A stretch of DNA of 64,000 nucleotides from Nostoc favosum CHAB5714. Lineage in GTDB: Bacteria; Cyanobacteriota; Cyanobacteriia; Cyanobacteriales; Nostocaceae. Positions 34,877 through 44,322 of this stretch are shown piece by piece (position 1 is the stretch's first letter; every line of letters begins with the position of its first letter). Position numbers and translations under genes: made by a program. The stretch lies in the NCBI RefSeq assembly GCF_020829495.1, contig NZ_JAIVFQ010000026.1, positions 1 to 64,000 of the forward strand. The letters run 5' to 3'. The notes under the pieces were generated by a model. The model saw only the letters and a program-made list of their open reading frames with translations. It made no database searches and was not told where the DNA came from.

Positions 34877-35893
34877 CTAAATTGAATAAGACAGAGGGAA
34901 GGACTTGGCATCCTTTGGCTTCACATACACCCGCTGTTTCGGTTCTAACTCTAATTGGTTAAAGCGATCGCGTGTTAAATGTGCCATCACCACTTGCCCA
35001 TCATCAAAAGTTAATTCTACCTGAATTTCCCAACCCAAATGTATCAAACGGCTCACTGTCGCAGGTGTAGTAGAACCGTTAGCAACCTTTTCCAAAATCA
35101 CATCTTGCGGACGCAAAAATACTTGTGGGTGTGGCGCATCAAATCCGCTACTTTGAAAAATCTTCGAGCTGCTGGGTAACACGTTCACCGGGCCAATGAA
35201 GCTCATTACAAATGCGGTGGCAGGATTATCGTAAATTTCAGATGGTGTCCCCACCTGTTCCACACGCCCTTTATTCATGACCACAACTTCATCGGAGACT
35301 TCCATTGCTTCTTCTTGGTCGTGGGTGACGAAAACCGTGGTAACATGAACTTCATCATGGAGGCGGCGTAACCATGCTCGTAAGTCTTTGCGGACTTTAG
35401 CATCGAGTGCGCCAAAGGGTTCATCTAGCAATAATACTTCAGGTTCTACTGCCAGTGCCCTTGCTAATGCTACCCGTTGTCTTTGACCACCAGAAAGTTG
35501 TGATGGATAGCGATCGCCTAGTCCACTCAATTGCACCAATTCGAGTAACTGTTCTACCCGCCCCTTAATCTTCTTTGGCTGTGCCTTACGAATTTCTAAG
35601 CCAAAGGCAATATTTTGTTTGACAGTCAAATGCTTAAATAGGGCATAATGCTGAAACACAAAGCCAATATTGCGCTGTTGCACGCTTTGGTATGTAGCGT
35701 CCTTACCGGTAAGCAGGATTTTGCCACTATCTGGCATTTCTAAACCTGAAATTAACCGTAGTAGCGTAGATTTACCTGATCCCGATGGGCCGAGCAACGC
35801 AACTAGCGAACCACTCTTAATTTCCAGGCTGACCTGATCAACTGCCTTGAAACTCCCGAATTGTTTGGAGACATTTTCAACTACTATACCCAC
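34877..35893 (-). CDS. cysA: Sulfate/thiosulfate ABC transporter ATP-binding protein
   Basis: The ATPase that powers sulfate import at the cytoplasmic membrane. The 338 residues have Walker [10 protein letters not shown] (35-43), the Q-loop VFQHYALF, the signature LSGGQRQR, Walker [14 protein letters not shown] and the switch His in VFVTHDQEE. The C-terminal part (about 240-338) has TOBE-type strands including the FLRPQDV segment typical of CysA. The other sulfate permease genes (cysT, cysW, sbpA) are not adjacent, so cysA is detached from its operon or serves with genes elsewhere. Related molybdate or spermidine ATPases are less likely given the [14 protein letters not shown] start. Confidence 0.88.
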   Translation of the reverse strand: MGIVVENVSKQFGSFKAVDQVSLEIKSGSLVALLGPSGSGKSTLLRLISGLEMPDSGKILLTGKDATYQSVQQRNIGFVFQHYALFKHLTVKQNIAFGLEIRKAQPKKIKGRVEQLLELVQLSGLGDRYPSQLSGGQRQRVALARALAVEPEVLLLDEPFGALDAKVRKDLRAWLRRLHDEVHVTTVFVTHDQEEAMEVSDEVVVMNKGRVEQVGTPSEIYDNPATAFVMSFIGPVNVLPSSSKIFQSSGFDAPHPQVFLRPQDVILEKVANGSTTPATVSRLIHLGWEIQVELTFDDGQVVMAHLTRDRFNQLELEPKQRVYVKPKDAKSFPLSYSI

Positions 35894-36004
35894 TGCCGCT
35901 ATACCTCTGCAACTAATCTACAGTTCCCTGCTAGGATTACCGTGTCTTATATATACCATATATAATTATTTAATAGATGAACAATATTTAGCTACTTCTG
36001 ACTT

Positions 36005-37459
36005 CTAGCGTAGTACAGCATGAAATTTCAGTTGACCCAGGAGGCTAACTTTTTGTTCAAGACTAAACACAAAAACTTCATAATCTCCTGCTTCTGGAAA
36101 CTGACAGGAGATTTCAGTTTCCCCTTGTGCATTCCATTGACTCTGGCATTTTTTGATATCTTGTAGTCTTCGTTGGTTATCTTGATTATCTTCTAGCAAA
36201 TTCCCAGATCCTGGCAAGTCCCAAAGTGAAGACTCGACTTTTTGTGCTTTAGTAAAGAGGGCAACAATCTTCTTCTGGTAATTTGGAGAACTGGCAATTT
36301 TAATTGCAGCGACTTTTTGAACATTTGTTTGATATTCAGTTGGTGAAATTAGCATTAACTCATCCATGAAAAACTGAGGTGTCAGAATTGGCTTGTTTTC
36401 AAAAGTCTTGTAGTCTTCACGACGATGTAAAAGTTGCCAATTTAACTGCTGAGGAAAATGACTTATGCTTATTACTTGAGGAGGAAGTATGAGATAGTCT
36501 GCACTATATGAAGAGCCAAGTTCGCTAGAATCACGATCATCCCAGGTTGTATCAACTAATTGCCAATTCTCTAAAATTTTGACTGCATTCCAAGCATGGT
36601 TTGTCCAATCATAATCAGAATGTAGCAGTCTAAATACCTTAGGAATTAAGTCTATGGGGGCTAAGTCTCGACGAATTTTCCCTCTGACATAAACAACATC
36701 TGCACCCATAGATCGCCCCAATGCCATGAATAAATTAGCATAGCCCTCGCAAACTCCTTTGTGAGTGAAAAAAACAGTTTGAGCATCTTGAGCAGGTCTT
36801 ATTCCCGTTTTCAGCACATCTAAATCATAAGTAACCCGACTAACAACATAGTCATGTATAGCTTTAATTCGTAAGTATGGGTCTGATTCCTGTTGAACAA
36901 TATATTTAGCAACAGATTCAATAGTTGTTTCAATATTGGATGGCATATTGGCAACAATTGGATGAATCATTGTATTCTCTTTCCACGGCCAAGGTGAATT
37001 TAATCTAGGAGGTTCAGGTTTATATACTATACCAGTAACAAAACCCTTAATTGGGTTAATAATTAGAGATGGATTACTTTGATAAATTAGTGCCATCAGC
37101 AGTAAACTATAACCTAGCCAATATTTAGCCTTGATCCGTTTGAAACGACTAAATTGCCAAAATTCTAAAGAAAACCGAGAAGATTGATAACGACTTTTCG
37201 ATGTTTGATATTTAATAATATAAATAACTATATTTAAAATTAAAATTAGTCCAACGATGCTTAAAAAAAGCGTTGTTACGCTAATAGCTGAATTGCCTAT
37301 TTCCCAAATGGGATTACCTTGAAAAAACAAATATGCAAACCCACTCACTATACCCATAAGCAGCAAAAGCACCCCAACTCTCTGAACGATGCGTTTTCTG
37401 TTTTTCTGCTTCAGTTTACGAACTTCTTCTAGAATATGGTTTTCAAGATTCTCAGGCAT
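36005..37459 (-). CDS. Membrane-bound transglutaminase-like protein
   Basis: A 484-residue protein. An N-terminal basic stretch is followed by three hydrophobic segments (about 28-46, 58-84, 115-128), then a transglutaminase-like domain with the Cys237 of HKGVCEGYANLF, His288 of NHAWNAVKI and Asp303 of LVDTTWDD, the complete Cys-His-Asp triad. A beta-rich C-terminal part (about 400-484) ends in CQFPEAGDYEVFVFSLEQ. Such proteins act outside the membrane as peptidases or crosslinkers, sometimes in cell-division or wall contexts. No partner gene is adjacent. Confidence 0.85.
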   Translation of the reverse strand: MPENLENHILEEVRKLKQKNRKRIVQRVGVLLLLMGIVSGFAYLFFQGNPIWEIGNSAISVTTLFLSIVGLILILNIVIYIIKYQTSKSRYQSSRFSLEFWQFSRFKRIKAKYWLGYSLLLMALIYQSNPSLIINPIKGFVTGIVYKPEPPRLNSPWPWKENTMIHPIVANMPSNIETTIESVAKYIVQQESDPYLRIKAIHDYVVSRVTYDLDVLKTGIRPAQDAQTVFFTHKGVCEGYANLFMALGRSMGADVVYVRGKIRRDLAPIDLIPKVFRLLHSDYDWTNHAWNAVKILENWQLVDTTWDDRDSSELGSSYSADYLILPPQVISISHFPQQLNWQLLHRREDYKTFENKPILTPQFFMDELMLISPTEYQTNVQKVAAIKIASSPNYQKKIVALFTKAQKVESSLWDLPGSGNLLEDNQDNQRRLQDIKKCQSQWNAQGETEISCQFPEAGDYEVFVFSLEQKVSLLGQLKFHAVLR

Positions 37460-37687
37460 AAAATACCTTTGTGAACAATAATGATTAAGGAAAGTAGTTC
37501 ATTGATGTTACAATAAATTATACATTTAAATTTCAATTTACCCTTAACTAAATTACCCATCTCGGTTTTTGTATCGAAACATTAAGGAATATTGCATTTG
37601 TGCATAAACCTAAAGGTAAAGCGCCAAATCAGCAGAAAGACCGTGGTAGTATGCTCTCGGTAAATGTGAAGATTGGGAGAAAGACCT

Positions 37688-38908
37688 TTGACACTACGGG
37701 TTGCTGTTATTGGGTCAGGCCCTGCTGGTTCATCTGCCGCAGAAACACTGGCAGCCTCTGGGATTGAAACCTACCTGTTTGAGCGGAAGCTAGACAATGC
37801 GAAGCCTTGCGGGGGTGCAATTCCCCTATGTATGGTGAGTGAATTTGACTTACCACCAGAGATTATCGATCGCCGGGTACGGAAGATGAAAATGATTTCG
37901 CCTTCCAATCGGGAGGTAGATATCAATCTGATAAATGAAGAAGAATATATAGGAATGTGCCGCCGGGAAGTGCTGGATGGCTTTTTGCGCGATCGCGCGG
38001 CAAAAGTCGGCGCAAATTTAATTAATGCAACTGTTCATAAACTTGATATACCAGGAAACAATACTGATCCCTATACCATCCATTACGTTGACCATACAGA
38101 AGGGATATCACAGGGTATTGCCAAAACCCTGAAGGTGGATCTAATTATTGGGGCGGATGGGGCTAATTCTCGCGTTGCTAAAGAAATGGACGCTGGGGAT
38201 TACAATTATGCGATCGCTTTCCAAGAGCGAATTCGCTTACCCGAAGACAAAATGGCCTATTATAACGACCTCGCCGAAATGTATGTCGGTGATGACGTTT
38301 CTACCGATTTCTACGCTTGGGTTTTCCCCAAATATGACCACGTAGCTGTCGGTACTGGCACAATGCATGTCAATAAAGCCAGCATCAAACAGTTACAAGC
38401 TGGTATCCGCGCTCGTGCTTCCGAGAAACTGGCAGGCGGTAAAATCATCAAAGTAGAAGCGCACCCCATTCCTGAACATCCCCGTCCCCGTCGTGTTGTC
38501 GGTCGCATCGCTTTAGTGGGTGATGCTGCTGGTTACGTTACCAAGTCTTCTGGCGAAGGTATTTATTTTGCGGCTAAATCTGGGCGGATGTGTGCCGAAA
38601 CCATTGTAGAAGCATCTAATAGTGGTAGCCGTATTCCTACAGAAGGCGACCTCAAGGTTTACCTGAAGCGTTGGGATAAAAGATATGGACTCACTTACAA
38701 GGTGCTGGACATTCTGCAAACCGTGTTCTATCGTTCCGACGCCACCCGCGAGGCGTTTGTGGAAATGTGCGATGACCTCGATGTACAACGGCTAACATTC
38801 GATAGCTATCTGTATAAGACGGTCGTCCCAGCGAATCCCATCACCCAACTAAAAATTACTGCCAAAACCATTGGTAGTCTAATTCGGGGTAATGCCCTTG
38901 CACCTTAA
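37688..38908 (+). CDS. chlP: Geranylgeranyl diphosphate/chlorophyllide reductase
   Basis: Reduces the geranylgeranyl chain to phytyl for chlorophyll and tocopherol synthesis, using NADPH. FAD-binding GSGPAGSSAAETL near the N-terminus, the ChlP-type CGGAIPLCMVSEFDLP motif and the second FAD motif RIALVGDAAGYVTKSSGEG are all present. I chose the TTG at 37688 (406 residues, MTLRVAVIG start) because GGGAGAAAG stands 5-13 bases before it; a TTG at 37673 would add five residues. Expressed from a region without repeats, upstream of a clear terminator. Confidence 0.94.
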   Translation: MTLRVAVIGSGPAGSSAAETLAASGIETYLFERKLDNAKPCGGAIPLCMVSEFDLPPEIIDRRVRKMKMISPSNREVDINLINEEEYIGMCRREVLDGFLRDRAAKVGANLINATVHKLDIPGNNTDPYTIHYVDHTEGISQGIAKTLKVDLIIGADGANSRVAKEMDAGDYNYAIAFQERIRLPEDKMAYYNDLAEMYVGDDVSTDFYAWVFPKYDHVAVGTGTMHVNKASIKQLQAGIRARASEKLAGGKIIKVEAHPIPEHPRPRRVVGRIALVGDAAGYVTKSSGEGIYFAAKSGRMCAETIVEASNSGSRIPTEGDLKVYLKRWDKRYGLTYKVLDILQTVFYRSDATREAFVEMCDDLDVQRLTFDSYLYKTVVPANPITQLKITAKTIGSLIRGNALAP

Positions 38909-39030
38909 CTGAGTGCGGAATACTGGGAATTCCAACAAATAAATTACCCAATTTTGTGGGGCGGGCATCCAGCCTGTCCATCAATCAGGGTAGGCAAGAC
39001 TTTAGTAGTGAAAAGACCACACAAACAATA

Positions 39031-39063
39031 ATTCCCGATACCACATTGGCATCGGGAATTTTT
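39031..39063 (+). terminator. Terminator after chlP
   Basis: ATTCCCGAT (39031-39039) pairs with ATCGGGAAT (39051-39059), followed by TTTT. Confidence 0.85.
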
Positions 39064-39110
39064 AAGAATGAAATAGGTTTTTATTTGTTTTGTGTGTAGG
39101 GATATTTTAA

Positions 39111-39305
39111 TTAGTCTTCATCCTCAGAATTATTTATTAATTCTCGCAACCTCCGAATATTATCAGGTGTTACGGTTAGCAGTGTAGGTTCACTAGTACT
39201 ATTTTCTAGCAGTTCCCTCAAATCATCTTCAGCATTTTTCTTTGCGATAATGAGTGCTACTAAGAAATTAAGTTTTGTATAAATTGATGCTCTTGTAATT
39301 TTCAT
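39111..39305 (-). CDS. Small hypothetical protein
   Basis: A 64-residue protein, starting MKITRASIYTKLNFLVALI, then a Lys/Asn/Asp-rich region (KKNAEDDLRELL) and an acidic end NNSEDED. The first part is mildly hydrophobic but too short for a confident membrane helix. The ATG at 39305 is preferred to a TTG eight codons upstream. No family is recognised. Confidence 0.45.
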   Translation of the reverse strand: MKITRASIYTKLNFLVALIIAKKNAEDDLRELLENSTSEPTLLTVTPDNIRRLRELINNSEDED

Positions 39306-39470
39306 TTTGATATTGTAATTTTTGTACAACTAAACTCAGTATTCTCCGAATAGTAGCTGTTGGCTATGTCGCTGCCCTTTAGAGTAGACCTAAACTCCTG
39401 AAAAGAGGGTGATTGCTATAGCTTACGGTTGAGTTTGGTTGATAAAAGCTTTACAAAACACCACAACATT

Positions 39471-40040
39471 ATGATGAACAAGAAAGTGAAAACAAAAACT
39501 CAAAACTTTTGTAAACTCGTTTCAGTTTTTACAAGTATCTTTGTGGTTTCGCCAGCCTATGCAAGTGATTGGATTCAATGTGGAAATCTAAGCCAGATCG
39601 ATGTAAACACTTGTCAGATTCTAAACTATCCAACTAGTAGCTACGAATATGCAATTTCTTATAACACAGCTGAGCCATTACCAGTTGTTTGCACTCAGTG
39701 GAATGTGGGAGCAAGGATCTATAACAAACAACCGTATATAATTCAATCTGATAATCCAACGACGAGCATGAGTTATGGAGGCTTTATTTTTTATAGAGGA
39801 ACACTAGCCTCTGATGATGCCACAGCCACATGTTCTTCTGGACAGTGGCGTCACAAATACTGGCGATTAACTCAGAACAATATAATTGACACAGCCTTGG
39901 GGAGTAACGGGTGCTATGGAGCTGAAACTCCAGTCTTCTGTCGCGCACGCAAAGAAGCATCCACCAATAACATTTTGAACTTTGAACAAAAGAGATTAGC
40001 TCTGCTTCCTGACAGTAGTCTGCTAAAAAGTAATAGATAA
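39471..40040 (+). CDS. Hypothetical secreted protein
   Basis: A 189-residue exported protein. The basic N-terminus MMNKKVKTKTQNFCKL is followed by a hydrophobic stretch VSVFTSIFVVSPAYA with a cleavage site near YASD. The mature part has six or more cysteines (QCGN, NTCQ, VCTQW, ATCSSG, GCYG, FCRA), suggesting three disulfides, and is Tyr/Trp-rich. No family is recognised. The stop codon lies at the left end of a MITE (40037-40174), so the last residues might be derived from the insertion. The ATG at 39471 was chosen over an upstream TTG. Confidence 0.6.
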   Translation: MMNKKVKTKTQNFCKLVSVFTSIFVVSPAYASDWIQCGNLSQIDVNTCQILNYPTSSYEYAISYNTAEPLPVVCTQWNVGARIYNKQPYIIQSDNPTTSMSYGGFIFYRGTLASDDATATCSSGQWRHKYWRLTQNNIIDTALGSNGCYGAETPVFCRARKEASTNNILNFEQKRLALLPDSSLLKSNR

Positions 40041-40174
40041 CGAGATGTGCGACTTTCTTTCAAACCTAACCCCCAACCCCTTATCTACCAGGTAAGCGGA
40101 GCAAAAATTAAAGCCTCTCGAACTGCGGGGGAGAGGAATGGAAGCGGGGTTCCAAGAATAAGTCGCACATCATG
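40037..40174. repeat. MITE family F, copy 2
   Basis: Ends CGAGATGTGCGACTT and AAGTCGCACATCATG, matching copy 1 at 26634-26776. The inner ccccaacccc and ggggagagg stretches are family F-like. The left end overlaps the stop codon of the preceding gene. Confidence 0.65.
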
Positions 40175-40392
40175 TTCATCAAAATTCTTAATTGTGGTAA
40201 CTTGCTGGCACAAGCTATAGCGCTTCTGGGTTGAGTCCAATATAGACCTAACCCCCAGCCCCTTCCCTGCAAGGGAAGGGGAGTAAGATTCAAAGCCTCT
40301 CTCCTTTTAGGAGAGAGGTTTGGAGAGAGGTCAAAGTTCTGTATAGCAGAAACTCACCTATGATCAGAGATAGTTGTAGCGGGAGCAACTAG

Positions 40393-40600
40393 ATGCCAGT
40401 CGTAGTAGCCAAGTTGTATGTAGAATATCGAAATGATGCTTATTGGGTTATAGATACCCGAATTTCCCTTAACTCTGTTGTATATGCCCATCCATTGTGG
40501 GCAGTCACCTGAAAGCATTGTTCAGTCTTTCCCCCTACTGACACTTGAACAAGTTTATGGAGCGATCGCCTTTTATAAGAAATATGCCGAAAACCCTTGA
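40393..40600 (+). pseudogene. DUF433 family gene with a frameshift
   Basis: From ATG 40393 the frame reads MPVVVAKLYVEYRND then YWVIDTRISLNSVVYAHPLW and hits TGA. In the +1 frame the protein continues SPESIVQSFPLLTLEQVYGA then IAFYKKYAENP and ends at 40600. Together these match DUF433, a short family (about 75-80 residues) often paired with a VapC-like or PIN toxin as antitoxin. A single-base insertion near 40500 (or loss of two) broke it. No toxin gene follows. Positions 40175-40392 show repeats and no gene. Confidence 0.75.
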
Positions 40601-40659
40601 GGAATAGCAACGTAGTTGCGTATTCCGTACTTCAGGTAAGGGATGAAGGGTGCTTTGAT

Positions 40660-40996
40660 GATAAGATGGTTTGAACAGGTAGGGTAATTAACCTGTTTAA
40701 AAACCCGATGTTGCCTAACGGCAGTCTGAACCTTGACAATTGAATCTATGCGCTTCTACTGCATTGTTCTAGTTCCTCCTAGCAGTAGGTAAAAGATTCA
40801 TAGGGCTAGACGAATCAGAATTTTGAAACAAATCGTTTCAGTTAAACAGAACTTGCAGCAATGCAACTACCGAGGGGCACTCGGAAAGTTAACGCTTGGG
40901 GAGAGTCCCACCTCTGGGCTAGGTAACGCAAGGAACCTAGTTTAAGTGGTCTCGTTGAACCAAGAATCCCCGCTCTAAAGAGACGGGGAGTGTCAA
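40660..40996 (+). ncRNA. Probable IS200/IS605 remnant with guide-RNA-like right end
   Basis: No tnpB frame is present, but the region is rich in short stems (cctagcagtagg, actaccgaggggcactcgg) and finishes in gttgaaccaagaatcccc, a CCCCG/CGGGG hairpin (40968-40988) and GGAGTGTCAA, the arrangement seen at right ends of cyanobacterial IS200/IS605 elements, where TnpB omega RNA ends. It may be a solitary omega RNA or a degraded element. No experiment is implied; only the end architecture supports this. The rest of the gap to 41154 shows no gene. Confidence 0.35.
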
Positions 40997-41154
40997 CAAG
41001 CCGATGCTGATTTGAATCAGGCGATCGTGACCAATAATTCATAATTCATAATTCATATAGCGTTTCTCAGTCGTATGGAATAGAGGTTTTTGGTTTAGTG
41101 CAATTTCTGATAAAACAGATGTTGTTGTGAACCTGCTGGGGCAAAATAGAAGAC

Positions 41155-42507
41155 ATGACGATTGATTCCAATTCCTCTAATCTACCAACCCCAGAACCAG
41201 TTCCAGAAAACGACTTGCAACCAGATGACTTTGACGGGAGTGCAAGTGAGAAGAACCTAAGCTCAGAAGCACTAGCTACACAACAAGCCCTAGCGGCGAT
41301 CGCATCTTTGCAATCTCCGCAACATACAACTGCTCTAAAACTTGCCCGTTCTGACTTCAAGCAACCCACTACCAATCAATTCACAGTTAAGCCGAGGGCA
41401 TTGCTGATTACTATAGTAGCGATCGCCATCACTTTTATCGGAGTTATCCTTAATAACTGGATCATCGGCATTGTGGGAACGCTGATGACTTTGCTGTTAT
41501 CCCTCGCGATATTATTGCCTTGGTTGCAAGTAGTTTTAAACGAGTGGTTTTCACCCCAAGAACGCACCCTGTTTGTTGCCTTTTTAGGACTAATAGTAGC
41601 CATCATCGGCTTGATCAGGTTCACAGGTGTAGGCGATCGCTTGCTTGTTTGGGGACGCCAAATTAACTGGGATATTGCTGGAACCCTAGCAGATTGGTTT
41701 GGTGCTTTGGGGCAAATTCTGATCGCCGTCATCGCCGTTTACGTGGCATGGCGACAATATGTCATTTCCAAAGACTTGACAATTCAGCAAAACCTGCTAA
41801 CAGTTCAGCAAAATATTATCACCCAGCAACAGACAATTGATTCCTATTTCCAAGGCGTTTCAGACTTAGTATTAGATGAAGAAGGATTATTAGAAGATTG
41901 GCCTCAAGAGAGAGCGATCGCCGAAGGACGCACTGCGGCAATTTTAAGTAGTGTTGATGGCAGTGGTAAAGCGAAAATTCTCCGCTTTCTTTCACGTTCT
42001 AAGTTGCTCTCACCCCTAAAACGCGATCGGCTATTAGGTCGAGCCATTCTCAATGGAACTGGCGGATATGCAGAAGACCGCCTCGAAGGTGTGCGCGTCA
42101 TCGATTTAGGCGTAATGCTAGCCGCAGCAGACCTTTCTGGTACTGATTTACGTTGGACTGATCTGAGCGAAGCTAATCTTGTCCGCGCTAACCTGAGCGG
42201 TTGTGATTTAGTAAAAGCCAACCTCTCCCGTACTATTTTATATAGTACTAATCTCAGTGGTGCCGACATCAACGGGATTCGCCTATTTTACGGTGTAGTG
42301 GATAAAGCATCACCCCGTAGTCGCACTCAACCACCAAATTATCAAACCGGCGAACACACTGGCGCTGTGGTGGAAAATGCCGATTTCAGCAATGTGCAAC
42401 GCATGTCTGAGTCTACACGTAACTACTGTTGCGCTTGGGGTGGTGAAAAAACTAGAGGTACTATCCCTGGTGGTTGTGAAAATATTCCTAATAAGTTGGG
42501 ACGATAA
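41155..42507 (+). CDS. Membrane protein with pentapeptide-repeat domain
   Basis: A 450-residue protein. An acidic, Ser/Pro-rich N-terminus (about 1-75) is followed by four hydrophobic segments (about 83-100, 103-125, 137-153, 178-196), a Gln-rich coiled-coil stretch (QQNLLTVQQNIITQQQTI, about 215-235) and a short pentapeptide-repeat block (DLSGTDLRWTDLSEANLVRA then NLSGCDLVKANL) forming a beta-helix quadrant. This order (membrane, coiled coil, pentapeptide) is found in several cyanobacterial proteins of unknown role. Downstream is a Uma2 gene on the opposite strand. Confidence 0.75.
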   Translation: MTIDSNSSNLPTPEPVPENDLQPDDFDGSASEKNLSSEALATQQALAAIASLQSPQHTTALKLARSDFKQPTTNQFTVKPRALLITIVAIAITFIGVILNNWIIGIVGTLMTLLLSLAILLPWLQVVLNEWFSPQERTLFVAFLGLIVAIIGLIRFTGVGDRLLVWGRQINWDIAGTLADWFGALGQILIAVIAVYVAWRQYVISKDLTIQQNLLTVQQNIITQQQTIDSYFQGVSDLVLDEEGLLEDWPQERAIAEGRTAAILSSVDGSGKAKILRFLSRSKLLSPLKRDRLLGRAILNGTGGYAEDRLEGVRVIDLGVMLAAADLSGTDLRWTDLSEANLVRANLSGCDLVKANLSRTILYSTNLSGADINGIRLFYGVVDKASPRSRTQPPNYQTGEHTGAVVENADFSNVQRMSESTRNYCCAWGGEKTRGTIPGGCENIPNKLGR

Positions 42508-42517
42508 TTATAAAAAA

Positions 42518-43132
42518 TTAGTTAGCCGCATTAAAAATCTGCTGTGCAGTTAAATTTAATTGGGGAAAGGTAGGTGATGAAATCGCGGTGTTACCTTGAA
42601 ACGCTGTCATTTGATATTCACCATCAACTAATTCGCACACAAAAATAGTGGGTTGTTTGGGATTACCGATGAACTTTCTTGCACCCAATGCAGCATAATC
42701 AGCAATCCAATATTCGAGAATGCCCATTTCTTCATAATCCCTAAGTTTATTGTAGTAATCATCTCGCCAGTTAGTTGAAACAACTTCAATAACTATTGGA
42801 ACCGATGCTGCTTGGCTTACTGTTGACTGTTTTTGAAAAAGCGGTTCATTGTCGAGATTATCAAGATTTAGCAGCAACACATCAGGCGAATAAGCGGATT
42901 CGGCAGAAGGAGTTTTGACTAATGCGGTTTTGGGAATTCCGTAAGGTAAATTAAGACGATCAAACTCCACGGTTAATTTCCGCGACAAAAATGCAATAAC
43001 TTTTTCATGCGAACCGGTTGGAGGCGGCATTTCAATAATTACTCCTTTGTGCAACTCATAGCGTTTTCCATCGTTGGGATACCATTCAATAAATTCATTG
43101 AAGGTTAGTAATTTTGGCAACGCTTGGGTCAT
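42518..43132 (-). CDS. Uma2-family (DUF820) endonuclease-like protein
   Basis: A 204-residue protein of the same PD-(D/E)XK-like family as 27664-28278. LTFNEFIEWYPNDGKRYELH is the N-terminal helix motif; AYSPDVLLLNLDNL supplies the Asp and PIVIEVVSTNWRDDYYNKL the acidic-basic active-site part, followed by GILEYWIADYAALG. Substrate unknown. It stands convergent to the pentapeptide-repeat gene. Confidence 0.88.
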   Translation of the reverse strand: MTQALPKLLTFNEFIEWYPNDGKRYELHKGVIIEMPPPTGSHEKVIAFLSRKLTVEFDRLNLPYGIPKTALVKTPSAESAYSPDVLLLNLDNLDNEPLFQKQSTVSQAASVPIVIEVVSTNWRDDYYNKLRDYEEMGILEYWIADYAALGARKFIGNPKQPTIFVCELVDGEYQMTAFQGNTAISSPTFPQLNLTAQQIFNAAN

Positions 43133-43228
43133 AATCTTACCTCCATATATGTTTTACTTTATCATGCAATAAATGTTGATTAGGATTACAAATATATTAA
43201 ATGGCTTTATGTAAATTCTTGGGGGTTG

Positions 43229-43346
43229 CCTAAATTCAATCAACGACTGCCCGAATTCAATCAACGACTGCCCGAATTCAATCAACGACTGCCCAAATTC
43301 AATCAACGACTGCCCAAATTCAATCAACGACTGCCCAAATTCAATA
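43229..43346. repeat. 21-bp tandem repeat, five and a half copies
   Basis: The unit ccgaattcaatcaacgactgc recurs with exact 21-base period at 43251, 43272, 43293 and 43314, with a first variant at 43229 and a partial one at 43335. The third base alternates g or a. The period is divisible by three and, read in one + frame, gives PEFNQRL repeats, but no start or length supports a gene. The remaining bases to 43701 hold a dispersed gttgggttgaggaacgaaac repeat and its inverse. Confidence 0.95.
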
Positions 43347-43701
43347 TAGGAACTTAGTACACGTCACCCTAAAAAAGGGTCGAAATTTAATTTTTTGTAG
43401 GTTGGGTTGAGGAACGAAACCCAACAAGCGCGGAAACGTTGGGTTAAGCGGAGCGAAACCCAACCTACAGTTAGTATTTCTAACGCTTCTAGGTTCAGCT
43501 GACTTTTCACGTTATGTGGAAAAGTCCACCAAAAACCTAACCCCCTAACCCCCAACCCGTGGCGGGAAGGGGGAAAATTCAAAGTCTCTCTCCTTAAAGG
43601 AAGAGAGAAATAGAAGTGAGGTTTTCCAGATGACCTGAATTGTCAGCTAGGTTCAGAACTAGAGCAGCAATATTGCTCTTAATTATTCTAACTACCTTTG
43701 A

Positions 43702-44322
43702 TCAGGCAAAAGTCAATTGACTAATACGCTTCAAAATCTGGAGTACATTATATAACTCATTACCACGGTTACGGACATCAAAAATATCTGAAGTGGCATA
43801 GCGAGGAGGATGACCTTTAAGCAGTTTAATGAACATAAAACTGCCACCAGAAGTAATCATCCCAAATACTACATCTTGTGACTGGGGAGCAGCCAGCGTA
43901 TATGCCAAAATTTGGTCAAGTCCTGCTTCTACCGAATAAGCAACCTGTTTAGACTCAATAACTGTTACCCAAAATTTTTGATTTAGAAGTAAGAAGTCAA
44001 TTCGTCCTTTGATGATAGTTTGGTTGTCTTGTGTTTCAATCTCGATAGATTTCTCTAATTTGAGGTGAAAAGGAGATAAATAAAACTTGCCAATGAATAG
44101 CAGTGGCGATAAAACAATCGTGTTAACTGTATTTTCTAATAAAGGCGGATAGTTTCGTACATTTATGTAACCTGCCTTTATTTGATCCAATAGCTGCTTT
44201 TCTAAGCTTGTCAGTTCTGGTAGGTCATCTTGCCACTCTCGAAAGAATTCTTCCGAATCAACTAACTCTAATCCATAGAGCAATATTAGTTGCTCAAGTG
44301 TAACGCATTCCCCACGGATCAA
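43702..44322 (-). CDS. PD-(D/E)XK restriction-subunit-like protein, 5' end disrupted
   Basis: A 206-residue protein of the cyanobacterial group annotated as restriction endonuclease subunit R-like. TLEQLILLYGLELVDSEEFF then EWQDDLPELTSLEKQLLDQI is the family N-terminus. GRIDFLLLNQKFWVTVIESK contains the Asp and the Glu-x-Lys of a PD-(D/E)XK nuclease, and the C-terminal GMITSGGSFMFIKL is conserved. The usual start Met and about ten residues are missing: the frame begins in the insertion-sequence-like DNA at 44308 and only a TTG is available. It is probably a pseudogene or needs another start. Confidence 0.7.
   Translation of the reverse strand: MIRGECVTLEQLILLYGLELVDSEEFFREWQDDLPELTSLEKQLLDQIKAGYINVRNYPPLLENTVNTIVLSPLLFIGKFYLSPFHLKLEKSIEIETQDNQTIIKGRIDFLLLNQKFWVTVIESKQVAYSVEAGLDQILAYTLAAPQSQDVVFGMITSGGSFMFIKLLKGHPPRYATSDIFDVRNRGNELYNVLQILKRISQLTFA

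Noticed and set aside
43229..43346. CRISPR array
   Set aside because: The 21-bp units are directly adjacent with no variable spacers and no cas genes occur nearby.
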